DNA of 60,880 nucleotides from Paraplanobispora siamensis (GTDB taxonomy: Bacteria > Actinomycetota > Actinomycetes > Streptosporangiales > Streptosporangiaceae), in assembly GCF_016863175.1 (NCBI RefSeq), contig NZ_BOOJ01000078.1, forward strand, positions 1 to 60,880, written 5' to 3'. Numbering within the stretch: position 1 is the first letter of the stretch; the number at the start of each line of letters is the position of its first letter. Of the stretch, positions 1 to 7,848 are shown piece after piece. The notes beneath the pieces were generated by a model. That model was not told the DNA's origin and did no database searches. It was given only the letters and a program-made list of their open reading frames with translations. Made by a program: the position numbers and the translations under genes.

Positions 1-81
1 AGTCAGGAGGGAGCCGCCGTGCGGCGTACGGCCGCAGGCAGGCCCCGCAAGGGCGGCGACAGGGAGAACACGACAGAGCGG

Positions 82-100
82 CGCCCGCCTCAGGCGGGCG
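82..100. terminator. GC-rich hairpin near the left edge
   Basis: CGCCCGCCT and AGGCGGGCG flank a single base, so a 7-bp stem with a 5-nt loop can form. No T-run follows. It may be the terminator of a gene lying left of the window; this is only a guess. Confidence 0.25.
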
Positions 101-348
101 GGCGGGCGGCGAGGTCGGCGAGCTCGGAGGGCAGGCGCCGGACGAGCCGCCGGAAGGGTCGAGGAGCGGCTAGCGGAGCGCAGGTGTCACGGCGGGCAGC
201 AGGCGGCGGGCGAGGCGGGCATGCGTGGGCCGGTGTCCTTTGCGTCGGGAGCGTCACACGACGCGCCGGTGCGCCGTGCTCGGGCAGATCGCGGCGCGAT
301 GCCCGCGGCGAGCGGACAGGCCGACAGGAATCTCCCCGTCGCCGGCAA
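101..348. other. Non-coding stretch left of the MerR gene
   Basis: Open frames exist on both strands, but none has a recognisable domain, a ribosome binding site or codon structure separable from the high GC background. I see no gene here. The right end should hold the promoter that the palindrome at 349-372 controls. Confidence 0.4.
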
Positions 349-372
349 CTCTACCCTAACGTTAGAGTAGAG
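349..372 (+). promoter_or_regulatory. 24-bp palindromic operator upstream of the MerR gene
   Basis: The arms CTCTAC (349-354) and GTAGAG (367-372) surround the perfect inner palindrome TAACGTTA (357-364). Only one of the 12 base pairs mismatches. MerR proteins bind long dyads of this kind, usually inside the promoter they regulate. The site lies about 135 bp before the preferred start of the MerR gene, so autoregulation is the simplest reading. Confidence 0.7.
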
Positions 373-505
373 ATTGAGGAGGGGCCCGGTGGGGCCACCC
401 TCCAGCCGTCCCTTCAGCAGTGAGGCCACCCCGATCGTGGACACCATGGGTGATACCGCAGCCCCGTCCTCCACCCCGCCTGCCGCACGCGGCGGCGAAG
501 GCCAC

Positions 506-940
506 ATGCACATCGGCCAGGTGGCCGAGCGCACCGGGCTGTCGCTGCGCACCATCCGGCACTACGAGGAGGTCGGCCTGGTACCGGCCTCGGCCCGCAG
601 CCGGGGCGGTTTCCGCCTCTACACCGACGCCGACGTGGCACGGCTGATGGTGATCCGCCGGATGAAGCCGCTCGGGTTCACCCTGGAGCAGATGGGCGAG
701 CTGCTGGCCGTCACCGACCGGCTGGAGGGCCGCACGCCCGCCGGGCCGCTGTCCGAGGCCGAGCGCCGGGCGCTCCTGGACCGGCTGGAGGGCTTCGAGC
801 GCGCCGCCCGCGAGCGCTGCGAGAGTCTGCGCACCCAGCTGCGGTGGGCCGAGGAGTTCGCCGCCGATCTGCAGCGGCGCGGCCGGCAGGCCGCACCCGC
901 CTCCCCCTCGGACCCCTCCGGTTCCGCCGGTCCCGGCTGA
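506..940 (+). CDS. MerR family transcriptional regulator
   Basis: This 144-residue DNA-binding protein is expected to act as a dimer that remodels a long-spacer promoter. The winged helix-turn-helix begins almost at residue 1 (HIGQVAERTG, then TIRHYEEVGL) and runs to about residue 70. A coiled-coil dimerisation helix follows, with an Arg/Pro/Ser-rich tail. There is no cysteine pattern of the metal-sensing subgroups, so the effector is unknown. I chose ATG 506 because the HTH starts there and GAAGG lies 4-5 nt upstream. An in-frame ATG at 446 and a TTG at 374 would add low-complexity residues; the TTG begins 2 bp after the operator. No obvious target gene adjoins it, so it may mainly control itself. 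Confidence 0.85.
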   Translation: MHIGQVAERTGLSLRTIRHYEEVGLVPASARSRGGFRLYTDADVARLMVIRRMKPLGFTLEQMGELLAVTDRLEGRTPAGPLSEAERRALLDRLEGFERAARERCESLRTQLRWAEEFAADLQRRGRQAAPASPSDPSGSAGPG

Positions 941-969
941 CGGCTCCGAGGTCCCCGGCGGACGACCGG

Positions 970-1344
970 TCAGGCCGGGGACATCACCTCGTACAGGTTG
1001 CGGGCGGCGTCGACGAAGAACAGCCCGCGGGGGCACAGCGGGTGGTCGACGCGGCCGTTGCCGGGCTCGGTGGGGCGGCTGCCGTACGGCACGCCGGCCT
1101 GCCGCAGCCGGGTCAGGATCCGATCGAAGGTGGCCGGATCCACATCGAAGGCCAGGTGCATGCCGACGGGATCGTCCACGGTCATGAAGTCCAGGGTCGG
1201 CGTGTCGTTGATCCGCACCGGGGCGAAGTGGCCGTCCCGGCCGGCGGGCGGCAGTTCCTCCAGGCCCATGACGGAGGCGAAGAAGCGGGCCGCCCGGCGG
1301 TTGTCGAGGGCCGGGACGATGGTGTGGTTCAGCGTGATGGTCAT
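970..1344 (-). CDS. VOC (glyoxalase/bleomycin-resistance fold) protein
   Basis: This is a single 124-residue vicinal-oxygen-chelate module, normally a homodimer that binds a metal and a small substrate. The paired beta-alpha-beta-beta-beta units are recognisable, with candidate metal ligands His7, His63 (MHLAF) and Glu119 (YEVM). The substrate cannot be read from sequence. The start overlaps the stop of the upstream TetR gene by 4 bp (1341-1344), so the two are co-transcribed and probably translationally coupled. The TetR protein therefore probably controls this enzyme, which suggests an inducible detoxification role. Confidence 0.8.
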   Translation of the reverse strand: MTITLNHTIVPALDNRRAARFFASVMGLEELPPAGRDGHFAPVRINDTPTLDFMTVDDPVGMHLAFDVDPATFDRILTRLRQAGVPYGSRPTEPGNGRVDHPLCPRGLFFVDAARNLYEVMSPA

Positions 1345-1961
1345 GCCGCGCTCCCGGGGCCGGCCAGGGCGCCGTACAGGAGGACGTCGACGAGTTCCTC
1401 CGGGGACGGTTCCGCCTCGTGGGAGGCCGGGCCGGGACGGGTGAAGAGCATTCCCAGGAAGATCGAGGCGATCTTTTCCGGTTCCAGGCGCAGGGCCGCG
1501 CGGTCGGGTTCGATCAGCTCGGCGACGGCCTCGCGGGTCGCCTTCATCGAGGCCTCCCGGCTGCCCGGAGCCGGCCGGTCGCCAGAGGCGCGCCCGCGGC
1601 GGTGACCGGAGGCGTACAGGGCGCCGGTGACGGCGCCCATGCGCTCCAGGTGGGCGCGCATGGCTTCGGCCGCCTGGACCAGCCGGGCGGCGAGCGGATC
1701 TTCCAGGGGGATCGAGGCCAGCTCGCGCAGTACGTGCTCGGGGTTCGTCGCCTCGGCGGTGCAGGCGTCCAGGAGCTCGTCCTTGTCGGCGAAGACGCGG
1801 AAGACGGTGCCTTCACCGATGCCCGCGGCCCGGGCGATCCGGCCGGTGGTGACGGCGGCGCCGTGTTCGGCGACCAGCGGCAGCGCCGCGGCCACGATCA
1901 TCGCTCGGCGCTGCTCGGTGCTCATGGCCGGCGCGCGCCGGCGGGGGGAGGGTGATGTCAT
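1341..1961 (-). CDS. TetR family transcriptional repressor
   Basis: This 206-residue repressor has an N-terminal HTH at about residues 20-62 (GRIARAAGIGEGTVFRVF) and a variable ligand-binding helical domain. It is the first gene of a two-gene operon with the VOC protein. The ATG at 1961 has no Shine-Dalgarno. A TAGGGT hexamer on the minus strand (1973-1968) ends 6 nt before it, which predicts a leaderless transcript. The first operator unit directly abuts that hexamer, so the protein should repress its own operon. An alternative ATG at 1925 would remove 12 low-complexity residues. Confidence 0.88.
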   Translation of the reverse strand: MTSPSPRRRAPAMSTEQRRAMIVAAALPLVAEHGAAVTTGRIARAAGIGEGTVFRVFADKDELLDACTAEATNPEHVLRELASIPLEDPLAARLVQAAEAMRAHLERMGAVTGALYASGHRRGRASGDRPAPGSREASMKATREAVAELIEPDRAALRLEPEKIASIFLGMLFTRPGPASHEAEPSPEELVDVLLYGALAGPGSAA

Positions 1962-1973
1962 ACGCCAACCCTA

Positions 1974-2017
1974 CGGAGTGAGTGCTCACTCCGTCAATTA
2001 TGAGTGAGCACTCACTC
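1974..2017. promoter_or_regulatory. Double TetR operator
   Basis: There are two palindromes. CGGAGTGAGTGCTCACTCCG (1974-1993) is symmetric except for the central pair. GAGTGAGCACTCACTC (2002-2017) is the exact reverse complement of the 16-bp core at 1976-1991. The cores lie 26 bp apart, 2.5 helical turns. The first touches the predicted -10 of the TetR gene. Paired dyads of this composition are typical of actinobacterial TetR autoregulation. Confidence 0.8.
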
Positions 2018-2195
2018 CGAAGGAAGGGCAGAATCGTTCGCGCCCACGGAAGGCAACCATGACCCCCTGTCCTGCGTCGGCTGCATTCCCTGCCGGAGAA
2101 CGCCGAGACGGCGCTCCAGGAGAGCCGAGGGCTGGACACCGGCGATCGGTTCTCGTCTTGACTTCAGGCGCACATGAAGTCGTTGACTGGCGACC

Positions 2196-2540
2196 GTGAC
2201 GACAACGGGTACGGCTCTCAAGCAACGGGTGATCAGAACGGTGGTACCCCAGTTCGGCCATCCCCGGGGCGTCGCCGGGCGGGCGGCCGGTTGGGTCATG
2301 GCTCATCGCCGTTCCAACCGGCAGCGCAACAGGTGGGTGGTGTCGCTGCTGGACGTGCAGCCCACCGACCGGGTGCTCGAGATCGGCCCCGGCCCCGGCC
2401 TCGCCGTCGCCGAACTCGCCGGCCGAGCCACCCGGGGACGGGTGTACGGCATCGACCGCTCGCAGGTCATGGTCCGGCAGGCCGGGCGGCGCAACGCCGC
2501 CGGCATCCGCGCACCGGGTTCACCTCGCGCACGCCTCCGT
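2196..2540 (+). pseudogene. Truncated class I SAM-dependent methyltransferase
   Basis: From GTG 2196 the frame encodes a recognisable methyltransferase N-terminus: GHPRG at residues 21-25, RWVVSLLDVQP before motif I, VLEIGPGPG at residues 60-68, then VYGIDRSQVMVRQA. At about 2516-2518 the frame breaks. The expected continuation (VHLAHASVDRP) is found in the +1 frame from 2518. At about 2541 homology ends and dispersed repeat copy A begins, so motifs II-IV and the C-terminal half are missing. The gene is thus broken twice and cannot make an active enzyme. Upstream bases 2020-2195 show no other gene. Confidence 0.75.
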
Positions 2541-3170
2541 CGACCGGCCTTGCGCTCCTTCCCGCACGGCGGCTTCAGCTACGGCGAGCGCCCCTGAACG
2601 GCCCCGCGCCCGCGTTTCAGCCACCCCAGAAGACTGGTCCTCCGGGAAAGGCCCGCACCATACGGCCCGCACCATACGGCCCGCACCATACGGCCTGCAC
2701 CGCCTACGGCGGTGTTCGAGGAGTGCGGAGCGGGTGGTTGTGGAAACCGGCGTAGGAAAAGGACCGCACCCCGTACGCCCGGGCAGGCCGAAGGTCTGAA
2801 TGCACCGGAGCCCCGCTGAGACGGCCCGCCGGAACAACCACCCGCACAGCAGGACCATGCCCCCACACCCACCCCGCTACCCGACACCCGCCCCTCTCAG
2901 ACCCGGTCCCGCCCCGGCCCGCGCGCCGTACAGAACGGCGCCGAGCACCGCCGTCCGGCCCCTCGCCGTACCGGCGCCGTGTGAGCCAGGCCCGGTACGA
3001 GCAGCGCCGGCAGGTAGGGGTGCAACGCCGCGGAGCCGGAGCGCAGAAGCCGTACCGGCGCCGTGTGAGCCAGGCCCGGTGCGAGCGCGCAGGCGGGCGT
3101 TGTCGCGGCACGGCAGGGCCCGAGGGCAGCGGCCGTACCGGCGCCGGTGCCTTGGCTTGAACCCGCGCCG
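2541..3170 (+). repeat. Dispersed repeat, copy A (long form)
   Basis: This stretch of about 630 bp shows long blocks of near identity to the reverse complement of 32018-32505. Examples are the block around TCCGGGAAAGGCCCGCACCA (2641-2660) and that around GAGCCCCGCTGAGACGGCC (2810-2828). It contains three perfect tandem copies of CCCGCACCATACGG (2652-2693) and a 32-bp direct repeat at 2965-2996 and 3049-3080. The core GCCGTACCGGCGCC recurs near 3131. All reading frames are fairly open in both copies, but no single frame is consistently conserved, so I call no protein. It starts inside the broken methyltransferase and ends just before the rsmB stop codon. Confidence 0.75.
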
Positions 3171-3179
3171 TACCCGGCG

Positions 3180-4898
3180 TCAGCCCCGGCGGCGGAGGAG
3201 GGCGAGGAACATGGCGTCGGTGCCGTGGCGGTGGGGCCAGAACTGCGCGTACGGGCCGTCGCCCAGGTCCTTGACCTCGGGGAGGTAGGCGCGGGCGTCG
3301 AGGGTCTCGACGTCGTCGCGGTCGCGCAGGACGTCGCCGACCACGGTCGCGGTCTCGGCCAGGTGGGGTGAGCAGGTCACGTAGGCGACCACTCCGCCGG
3401 GGCGGGCCGCGTCGAGGGCGGAGGCGAGCAGGGCGCGCTGGAGCCGGCCCAGTTCGGGGAGGCTGCGGGGGTCGCGGCGCCAGCGGGACTCCGGGCGGCG
3501 GCGCAGAGCGCCCAGACCCGTGCAGGGGGCGTCCACCATGACCCGGTCGAAGGCCCCGGGCCGCCAGGCGGGCATCGTGCCGTCGGCGACGGCCACCCCG
3601 GCCTCCCGGGTGGCCTGGCGTACCAGGCGGGCGCGGTGGTACTGCAGTTCGGCGGCCAGGAGACGGGCCCCGCCGGGGAAGCGCACCGGGGATGAGCCCT
3701 CGGAGGAGGGGCCCGGGGCATCACCGGCGGGAGACGCTCCCGGGTGGAACGGCGCAGCGGGACCGGACGGGCCGGACGGGACGGCGGTGTCCCCGTGGGT
3801 GGCCAGGGCGTCCAGCAGGCCCGCCTTGCCTCCCGGACCGGCGCACATGTCGAGCCAGCGGGTGTCGCCGCCGGTCACCGGGACGCGGGTCAGGGCGAGG
3901 GCGACGAGCTGGCTGGCCTCATCCTGTACGGCGGCGCGGGCCTCGGCCACCGCCGGGACGGTCCCGGGGTCGCCCTCCAGGAGATAGGCCGCGTAGGGGG
4001 AGAACTCCGCGGGCTCGGCGCCGGAGGCCAGGAGCTCCCCCACCGTGGCGCGGCCGGGCCGGGCCACCAGGGTGACCCGGGGGCGCTCGTTGTCGGCGGC
4101 CAGCAGGTCGGCCGTCTCGTCGAAGTCGCCGCCGACGGCGTCGCGCAGCGCGGTGACGATCCACCGGGGATGGCTGTGCGCGACCGCCAGGTGGCCGATC
4201 GGGTCGTCGGCCGGGTCGGGGGCCACGATCGGGATCCACTGTTCCAGGGAGCGGGTGGCGACCTTGCGCAGCACCGCGTTGGCGTACTTCGACGGGCCGA
4301 CGCCGACCCTCAGCCTGACCAGGTCGACGGTCGTGCCCACGGCGGCGTGCGGGGGCACGCGGGTCTTGAGCAGCTGGTGCACGCCCAGGCGGATGGCGTC
4401 CAGCAGCGGCGGGTCGAGGTCCTCCGGAGCCCGGTCGCTGCAGGCGGCGACGATCTCGTCGTAGGTGCCCAGTCCTCGCAGGGTGCCGTAGGCGAGCTCG
4501 GTGGCCAGCCCCGCGTCCCGGCCGGACAGACCGCGCTCGCGCAGCAGTACGGGCATCAGCAGGTTGGCGTAGGCGTCCCGCTCATCCACGGCGCGCAGCA
4601 GGTCGTAGGCGGTGTTGCGGGCCTCGTCGTGGACCGGCCTGGACGGACGTCCTCCCCCGGCGCCACCGCGCCCCCGGGAAGCGCCCGGACCCCGGCCACG
4701 TCCCCCGGATCCCCGGCCCTCGGAGCCACGGCCACCGCCGCCCTGACCACGCCCACCGGAGCCCTGGCCACGCCCACCGGAACCGCCGGATCCGCGGCCG
4801 CCGGAGCCCTGACCGCGGCCACCCGATCCGCCCGGTCCCTGACCGCGGCCGCCGGAACCGCCCTGCGGGCGGCCCGCGCCGTTCCCCCGATCACTCAT
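3180..4898 (-). CDS. rsmB: 16S rRNA m5C967 methyltransferase RsmB with RGG-rich N-terminal extension
   Basis: This protein methylates C5 of cytosine 967 (E. coli numbering) of 16S rRNA using SAM. Residues about 92-230 form the NusB-like domain (ARNTAYDLLRAVDERDAYAN). The C-terminal Rossmann domain has LDMCAGPGGK and the two family cysteines, in VDAPCTGLGALRRRPESRW and VTCSPHLAET. It is 572 residues long, well above the usual 430-470. The excess is a Gly/Arg/Ser tract over residues 1-90 made of GGRGQG-type units, plus a Pro/Ser/Gly-rich insert of about 40 residues after motif I. It is the last gene of the def-fmt-rsmB run, starting 6 bp after fmt. Confidence 0.92.
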   Translation of the reverse strand: MSDRGNGAGRPQGGSGGRGQGPGGSGGRGQGSGGRGSGGSGGRGQGSGGRGQGGGGRGSEGRGSGGRGRGPGASRGRGGAGGGRPSRPVHDEARNTAYDLLRAVDERDAYANLLMPVLLRERGLSGRDAGLATELAYGTLRGLGTYDEIVAACSDRAPEDLDPPLLDAIRLGVHQLLKTRVPPHAAVGTTVDLVRLRVGVGPSKYANAVLRKVATRSLEQWIPIVAPDPADDPIGHLAVAHSHPRWIVTALRDAVGGDFDETADLLAADNERPRVTLVARPGRATVGELLASGAEPAEFSPYAAYLLEGDPGTVPAVAEARAAVQDEASQLVALALTRVPVTGGDTRWLDMCAGPGGKAGLLDALATHGDTAVPSGPSGPAAPFHPGASPAGDAPGPSSEGSSPVRFPGGARLLAAELQYHRARLVRQATREAGVAVADGTMPAWRPGAFDRVMVDAPCTGLGALRRRPESRWRRDPRSLPELGRLQRALLASALDAARPGGVVAYVTCSPHLAETATVVGDVLRDRDDVETLDARAYLPEVKDLGDGPYAQFWPHRHGTDAMFLALLRRRG

Positions 4899-4904
4899 GA
4901 TGCG

Positions 4905-5834
4905 TCAGACCAGCCGATCCTCGTCGGTGGGCCGCACTCCGCGGGCCCACTCCCCCGCGGTCATCAGGCGCTTGCCCTGCGGCTGCACCTCGCCCAGCTC
5001 GACCGGGTGGGTGGCCGTGCCGACCAGGACGGAGTTCTTGGACACCGCCAGCTCGCCGGGGGCGAGGGCGGAGGCGCCGGGGGCGGGCCGTACCGGGCCG
5101 AGCTTGACGCGCTGACCGCGGAACTCGGTCCACGGGCCCGGGGCGGGCGTGCAGGCGCGGACCAGGCGGTCCACCCGCATCGCGGGGGCGGACCAGTCGA
5201 CCCGGGCGTCCTCGACGTTGATCTTCGGGGCGAGGCTCACTCCCTCCGCGGGCTGCGGGCGGGCCTCCAGGGTGCCGTCCTCGATCCCGTCGATGGTGGC
5301 CGCCAGCAGCCCGGCGCCCGACTCGGCCAGCCGGGCCAGCAGCTCGCCGCTGGTGTCGGTGGCGCGGATCTCCTCGGTGACCATGCCGTAGACCGGGCCC
5401 GCGTCGAGCTCCTTGACGATCTGGAAGGTGCTCGCGCCGGTGATCTCGTCGCCGTGCAGGACGGCGTGCTGCACGGGGGCGGCGCCCCGCCACGCGGGCA
5501 GCAGCGAGAAATGGAGGTTGATCCAGCCGTGGCGCGGGATGTCGAGCGCCGACTGGGGCAGCAGCGCGCCGTAGGCCACCACGGGGCAGGCGTCCGGGTC
5601 GATCTCCCGCAGCCGCTCCAGGAACGCGGGGTCGCCCGCCTTCGGCGGACGCAGGACCTCCAGCCCCGCCTCCTCGGCCAGTTCGGCCACGGGGCTGGGG
5701 TGGACCCTGCGGCCCCGGCCCGAGGGGGCGTCCGGGCGGGTCACGACGGCCACGACCTCGTGGCGCGGCGAGTCGAGCAGGGCGCGCAGCGCGGGCAGGG
5801 CGGTGTCCGGGGTTCCGGCGAAGACCAGGCGCAA
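4905..5834 (-). CDS. fmt: Methionyl-tRNA formyltransferase
   Basis: The enzyme transfers a formyl group from 10-formyl-tetrahydrofolate to initiator Met-tRNA. The N-terminal formyltransferase domain starts [19 protein letters not shown]. The catalytic region [20 protein letters not shown] and the ITGASTFQ segment are present, followed by the C-terminal OB-like domain. I chose TTG 5834, 5 bp after the def stop codon, because the family starts at this residue; upstream in-frame codons run antiparallel through def and resemble nothing. The product is 309 residues. It is followed by rsmB after 6 bp. The pairing with def is functional: Fmt adds the formyl group that Def removes. Confidence 0.93.
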   Translation of the reverse strand: MRLVFAGTPDTALPALRALLDSPRHEVVAVVTRPDAPSGRGRRVHPSPVAELAEEAGLEVLRPPKAGDPAFLERLREIDPDACPVVAYGALLPQSALDIPRHGWINLHFSLLPAWRGAAPVQHAVLHGDEITGASTFQIVKELDAGPVYGMVTEEIRATDTSGELLARLAESGAGLLAATIDGIEDGTLEARPQPAEGVSLAPKINVEDARVDWSAPAMRVDRLVRACTPAPGPWTEFRGQRVKLGPVRPAPGASALAPGELAVSKNSVLVGTATHPVELGEVQPQGKRLMTAGEWARGVRPTDEDRLV

Positions 5835-5839
5835 GGTTC

Positions 5840-6388
5840 CTACAGAGCCTTCCCGTGGGTGGCGTGCGGGGAGAACTTGACGGTGGGAGCCGCCAGCCCG
5901 CTCCACTCGGCCTGGCGGATCTCCTTCATGGCGAGCTTGCGCTGCTGGGCGTCCATCCGGTCGATGAACAGGATGCCGTCCAGGTGGTCGGTCTCGTGCT
6001 GGAAGCAACGGGCCATCAGGTCGGTGCCCTCGATCGTGACGGGCTCGCCGTGCATGTTGAAGCCCTTGGCCACCGCGCGGATCGCCCGGGGCGTCGGGTA
6101 GGTCAGGCCGGGGAAGGACAGGCAGCCCTCCTCGCCCTCCTCGTCCTTCTCGTCGGACAGGTCGAGGCTCGGGTTGATCAGGTGCCCGAGCTGGTCGTCG
6201 ACGTAGTAGGTGAAGACCCGCAGGCCGACCCCGATCTGCGGCGCCGCCAGGCCCGCTCCGGGCGCGTCCATCATCGTGTCGGTGAGGTCTTTGACGAGCT
6301 TGTGCAGCTCCTTGTCGAAGTCTTTCACCGGCTCCGCGGGAGTGCGCAGCACCGGGTCGCCGAAAAGGCGGATCGACTGAATGGCCAA
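5840..6388 (-). CDS. def: Peptide deformylase
   Basis: This metalloenzyme removes the formyl group from nascent N-formyl-methionine. All three family motifs are intact: GAGLAAPQ (residues 44-51), EGCLS (87-91) and HETDH (131-135). Cys89, His131 and His135 are therefore the metal ligands and Glu132 the catalytic residue. Its 182 residues match the usual length. It starts at TTG 6388 with AAGGAG 6-8 nt upstream. It is first of the def-fmt-rsmB run and is transcribed away from the unknown paralogues, whose nearer stop lies 20 bp upstream, so it may be read through from them. Confidence 0.95.
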   Translation of the reverse strand: MAIQSIRLFGDPVLRTPAEPVKDFDKELHKLVKDLTDTMMDAPGAGLAAPQIGVGLRVFTYYVDDQLGHLINPSLDLSDEKDEEGEEGCLSFPGLTYPTPRAIRAVAKGFNMHGEPVTIEGTDLMARCFQHETDHLDGILFIDRMDAQQRKLAMKEIRQAEWSGLAAPTVKFSPHATHGKAL

Positions 6389-6407
6389 CGGGGCTCCTTC
6401 CAGAGAA

Positions 6408-7808
6408 TCACCCCAGTTTACGGGCCTGACGGGATCGGGCCTTCATCACGGCCTTGCGGGCGGCCTTGGCCACGGCGGCGTCGGAGTGGTGCGCGCCCAG
6501 CATGTCGAGCACCGCGATCCGGTCGGGATGGTCGGCCAGGGCCATCTCCTCGACCATGCGGACCAGGTCCTCGCCCGGTTCGAGCGCGTCGAACTCGCCC
6601 ATCCCCTCGGCGATCCGGCCCAGATGGATCCGGGAGGCGAGCGCGTCGACCGTGAGCCAGATGTTGTCGGCCGGCGTGAGCGCCGGGGCGGTCAGGTCGC
6701 GCACGTGCAGCCAGGAGGCGGCGTAGCGCCACATGGCGGGCTCGGCGAGCGCCTCGCGGAGGGGGGCCTCGGCCTCGGGCCCGAGCTCCTCCAGGATCGA
6801 GCCCACGACACCGCGATGGCCCGCGGCGCCGGAGCAGGCCACCTTGATCAGCTCACGGGCGGCGGCCTCGGGCGTGCGGGCCTCCAGCCACACGGCGACG
6901 GCGCTGGAGGCCGCGGCCTTCTTCGCGATCGCCTCGACGAGCTCGGCCGCGCCGAGATCGGCGAAGACCGCGACCTCGGCGCCGGTGGGCGCGTCGTGCC
7001 CCTCGCGCATCAGGTCGCGGCGGACGGCCCACAGGCCCAGCGGGGTCAGCCGGAGCCGGCCCGCCGTCGTCGGCTCGACCAGCCCGCAGTAGCCCAGCAG
7101 CGCCAGCGCGGACTCCAGCTCGCCGGGCAGGGAGGCGGCCAGCGCCCGCATCTCCGCAGGCCGGGCCTCGCAGGCCACCTCGTGCGACTGGAGGATGCCC
7201 TTGACCAGGGTGGCGTGCGACAGCCCGTCGTTCACGGCGTACATCGTCGCGAGCATCTCGGCGAGGTGCTCGTCGATCACCGCCGAACCGGTCAGGCTCT
7301 CCTCGGCGCGGTCCAGGACGTCCATGACGACCCCGTCCCAGAACTCCAGCAGCGCGGCGGGCGGCAGGCCGCCGGACAGGTTCAGGGGGCCGGGCGTGGC
7401 CGTGCCCCGGGAGATGCGCAGCATGCCGGTGTTGACCGCGACCACCCACAGCAGGTGGACCCGGTCCGGGCCGGCGAGTCCCAGCTCCGCGGCGGCCAGG
7501 AAGGGGTCGGGCAGCAGGCACTCGGGGGTGACCTCGCGGGTGCCGGTCCAGGCGGCCAGCCGCCGGGCGTCGGCCACCAGCGGGACCTGCGGCACGGCGC
7601 GGGCCAGCTCGTCGTCGGGGGCGAGCTCGACCGGCGGGAAGCTCAGCGCCTCGGTGCCGCATCCGGGGCAGTCGCAGTCGTCTCCGTCGGCGGCGATCCC
7701 GTCGAGCACGGCCGCGCGCCCCTCGGGCGGCACGGCCCCCAGCTCGTCGACCAGCCTCCTCAGCTCGCCGATGTCGAAGACGTTGCCGGTGTTCCCGCTC
7801 TTTGCCAC
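6408..7808 (-). CDS. Unknown protein with CDCPGC motif (paralogue 1)
   Basis: I do not recognise a named family. This 466-residue soluble protein (GTG start) carries a CDCPGC cluster near residue 45 and is otherwise rich in Ala, Leu and Glu, probably helical. It shares blocks with the next gene: the Cys motif, ADARRLA-W, YCGL with LTPLG-W, RTP-EAA, LGPEAE and a basic C-terminus (VAKAARKAVMKARSR). It lacks about 110 N-terminal residues present in the paralogue. There is no signal peptide or membrane segment. A structural metal on the Cys triplet is plausible but unproven. The paralogue ends 40 bp upstream, so both are probably co-transcribed. Confidence 0.75.
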   Translation of the reverse strand: MAKSGNTGNVFDIGELRRLVDELGAVPPEGRAAVLDGIAADGDDCDCPGCGTEALSFPPVELAPDDELARAVPQVPLVADARRLAAWTGTREVTPECLLPDPFLAAAELGLAGPDRVHLLWVVAVNTGMLRISRGTATPGPLNLSGGLPPAALLEFWDGVVMDVLDRAEESLTGSAVIDEHLAEMLATMYAVNDGLSHATLVKGILQSHEVACEARPAEMRALAASLPGELESALALLGYCGLVEPTTAGRLRLTPLGLWAVRRDLMREGHDAPTGAEVAVFADLGAAELVEAIAKKAAASSAVAVWLEARTPEAAARELIKVACSGAAGHRGVVGSILEELGPEAEAPLREALAEPAMWRYAASWLHVRDLTAPALTPADNIWLTVDALASRIHLGRIAEGMGEFDALEPGEDLVRMVEEMALADHPDRIAVLDMLGAHHSDAAVAKAARKAVMKARSRQARKLG

Positions 7809-7848
7809 CCGTGAAACTTACTCCACAGGAGCCCCGCGGATGTACGGC

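Noticed and set aside
19-423. Open frame of about 130 residues at the left edge
   Set aside because: Arg/Gly-rich, no domain, no ribosome binding site, and it runs through the MerR operator.
374-505. Longer MerR start at TTG 374 or ATG 446
   Set aside because: The HTH begins at residue 1 from ATG 506, which has GAAGG upstream; the extra residues are low complexity and the TTG touches the operator.
2520-3111. Protein-like frames inside repeat copy A (and the matching frames in copy B)
   Set aside because: All frames are open because of high GC. In one frame a short stretch shows mostly third-position differences between copies A and B, but this does not hold along the length and stop codons differ.
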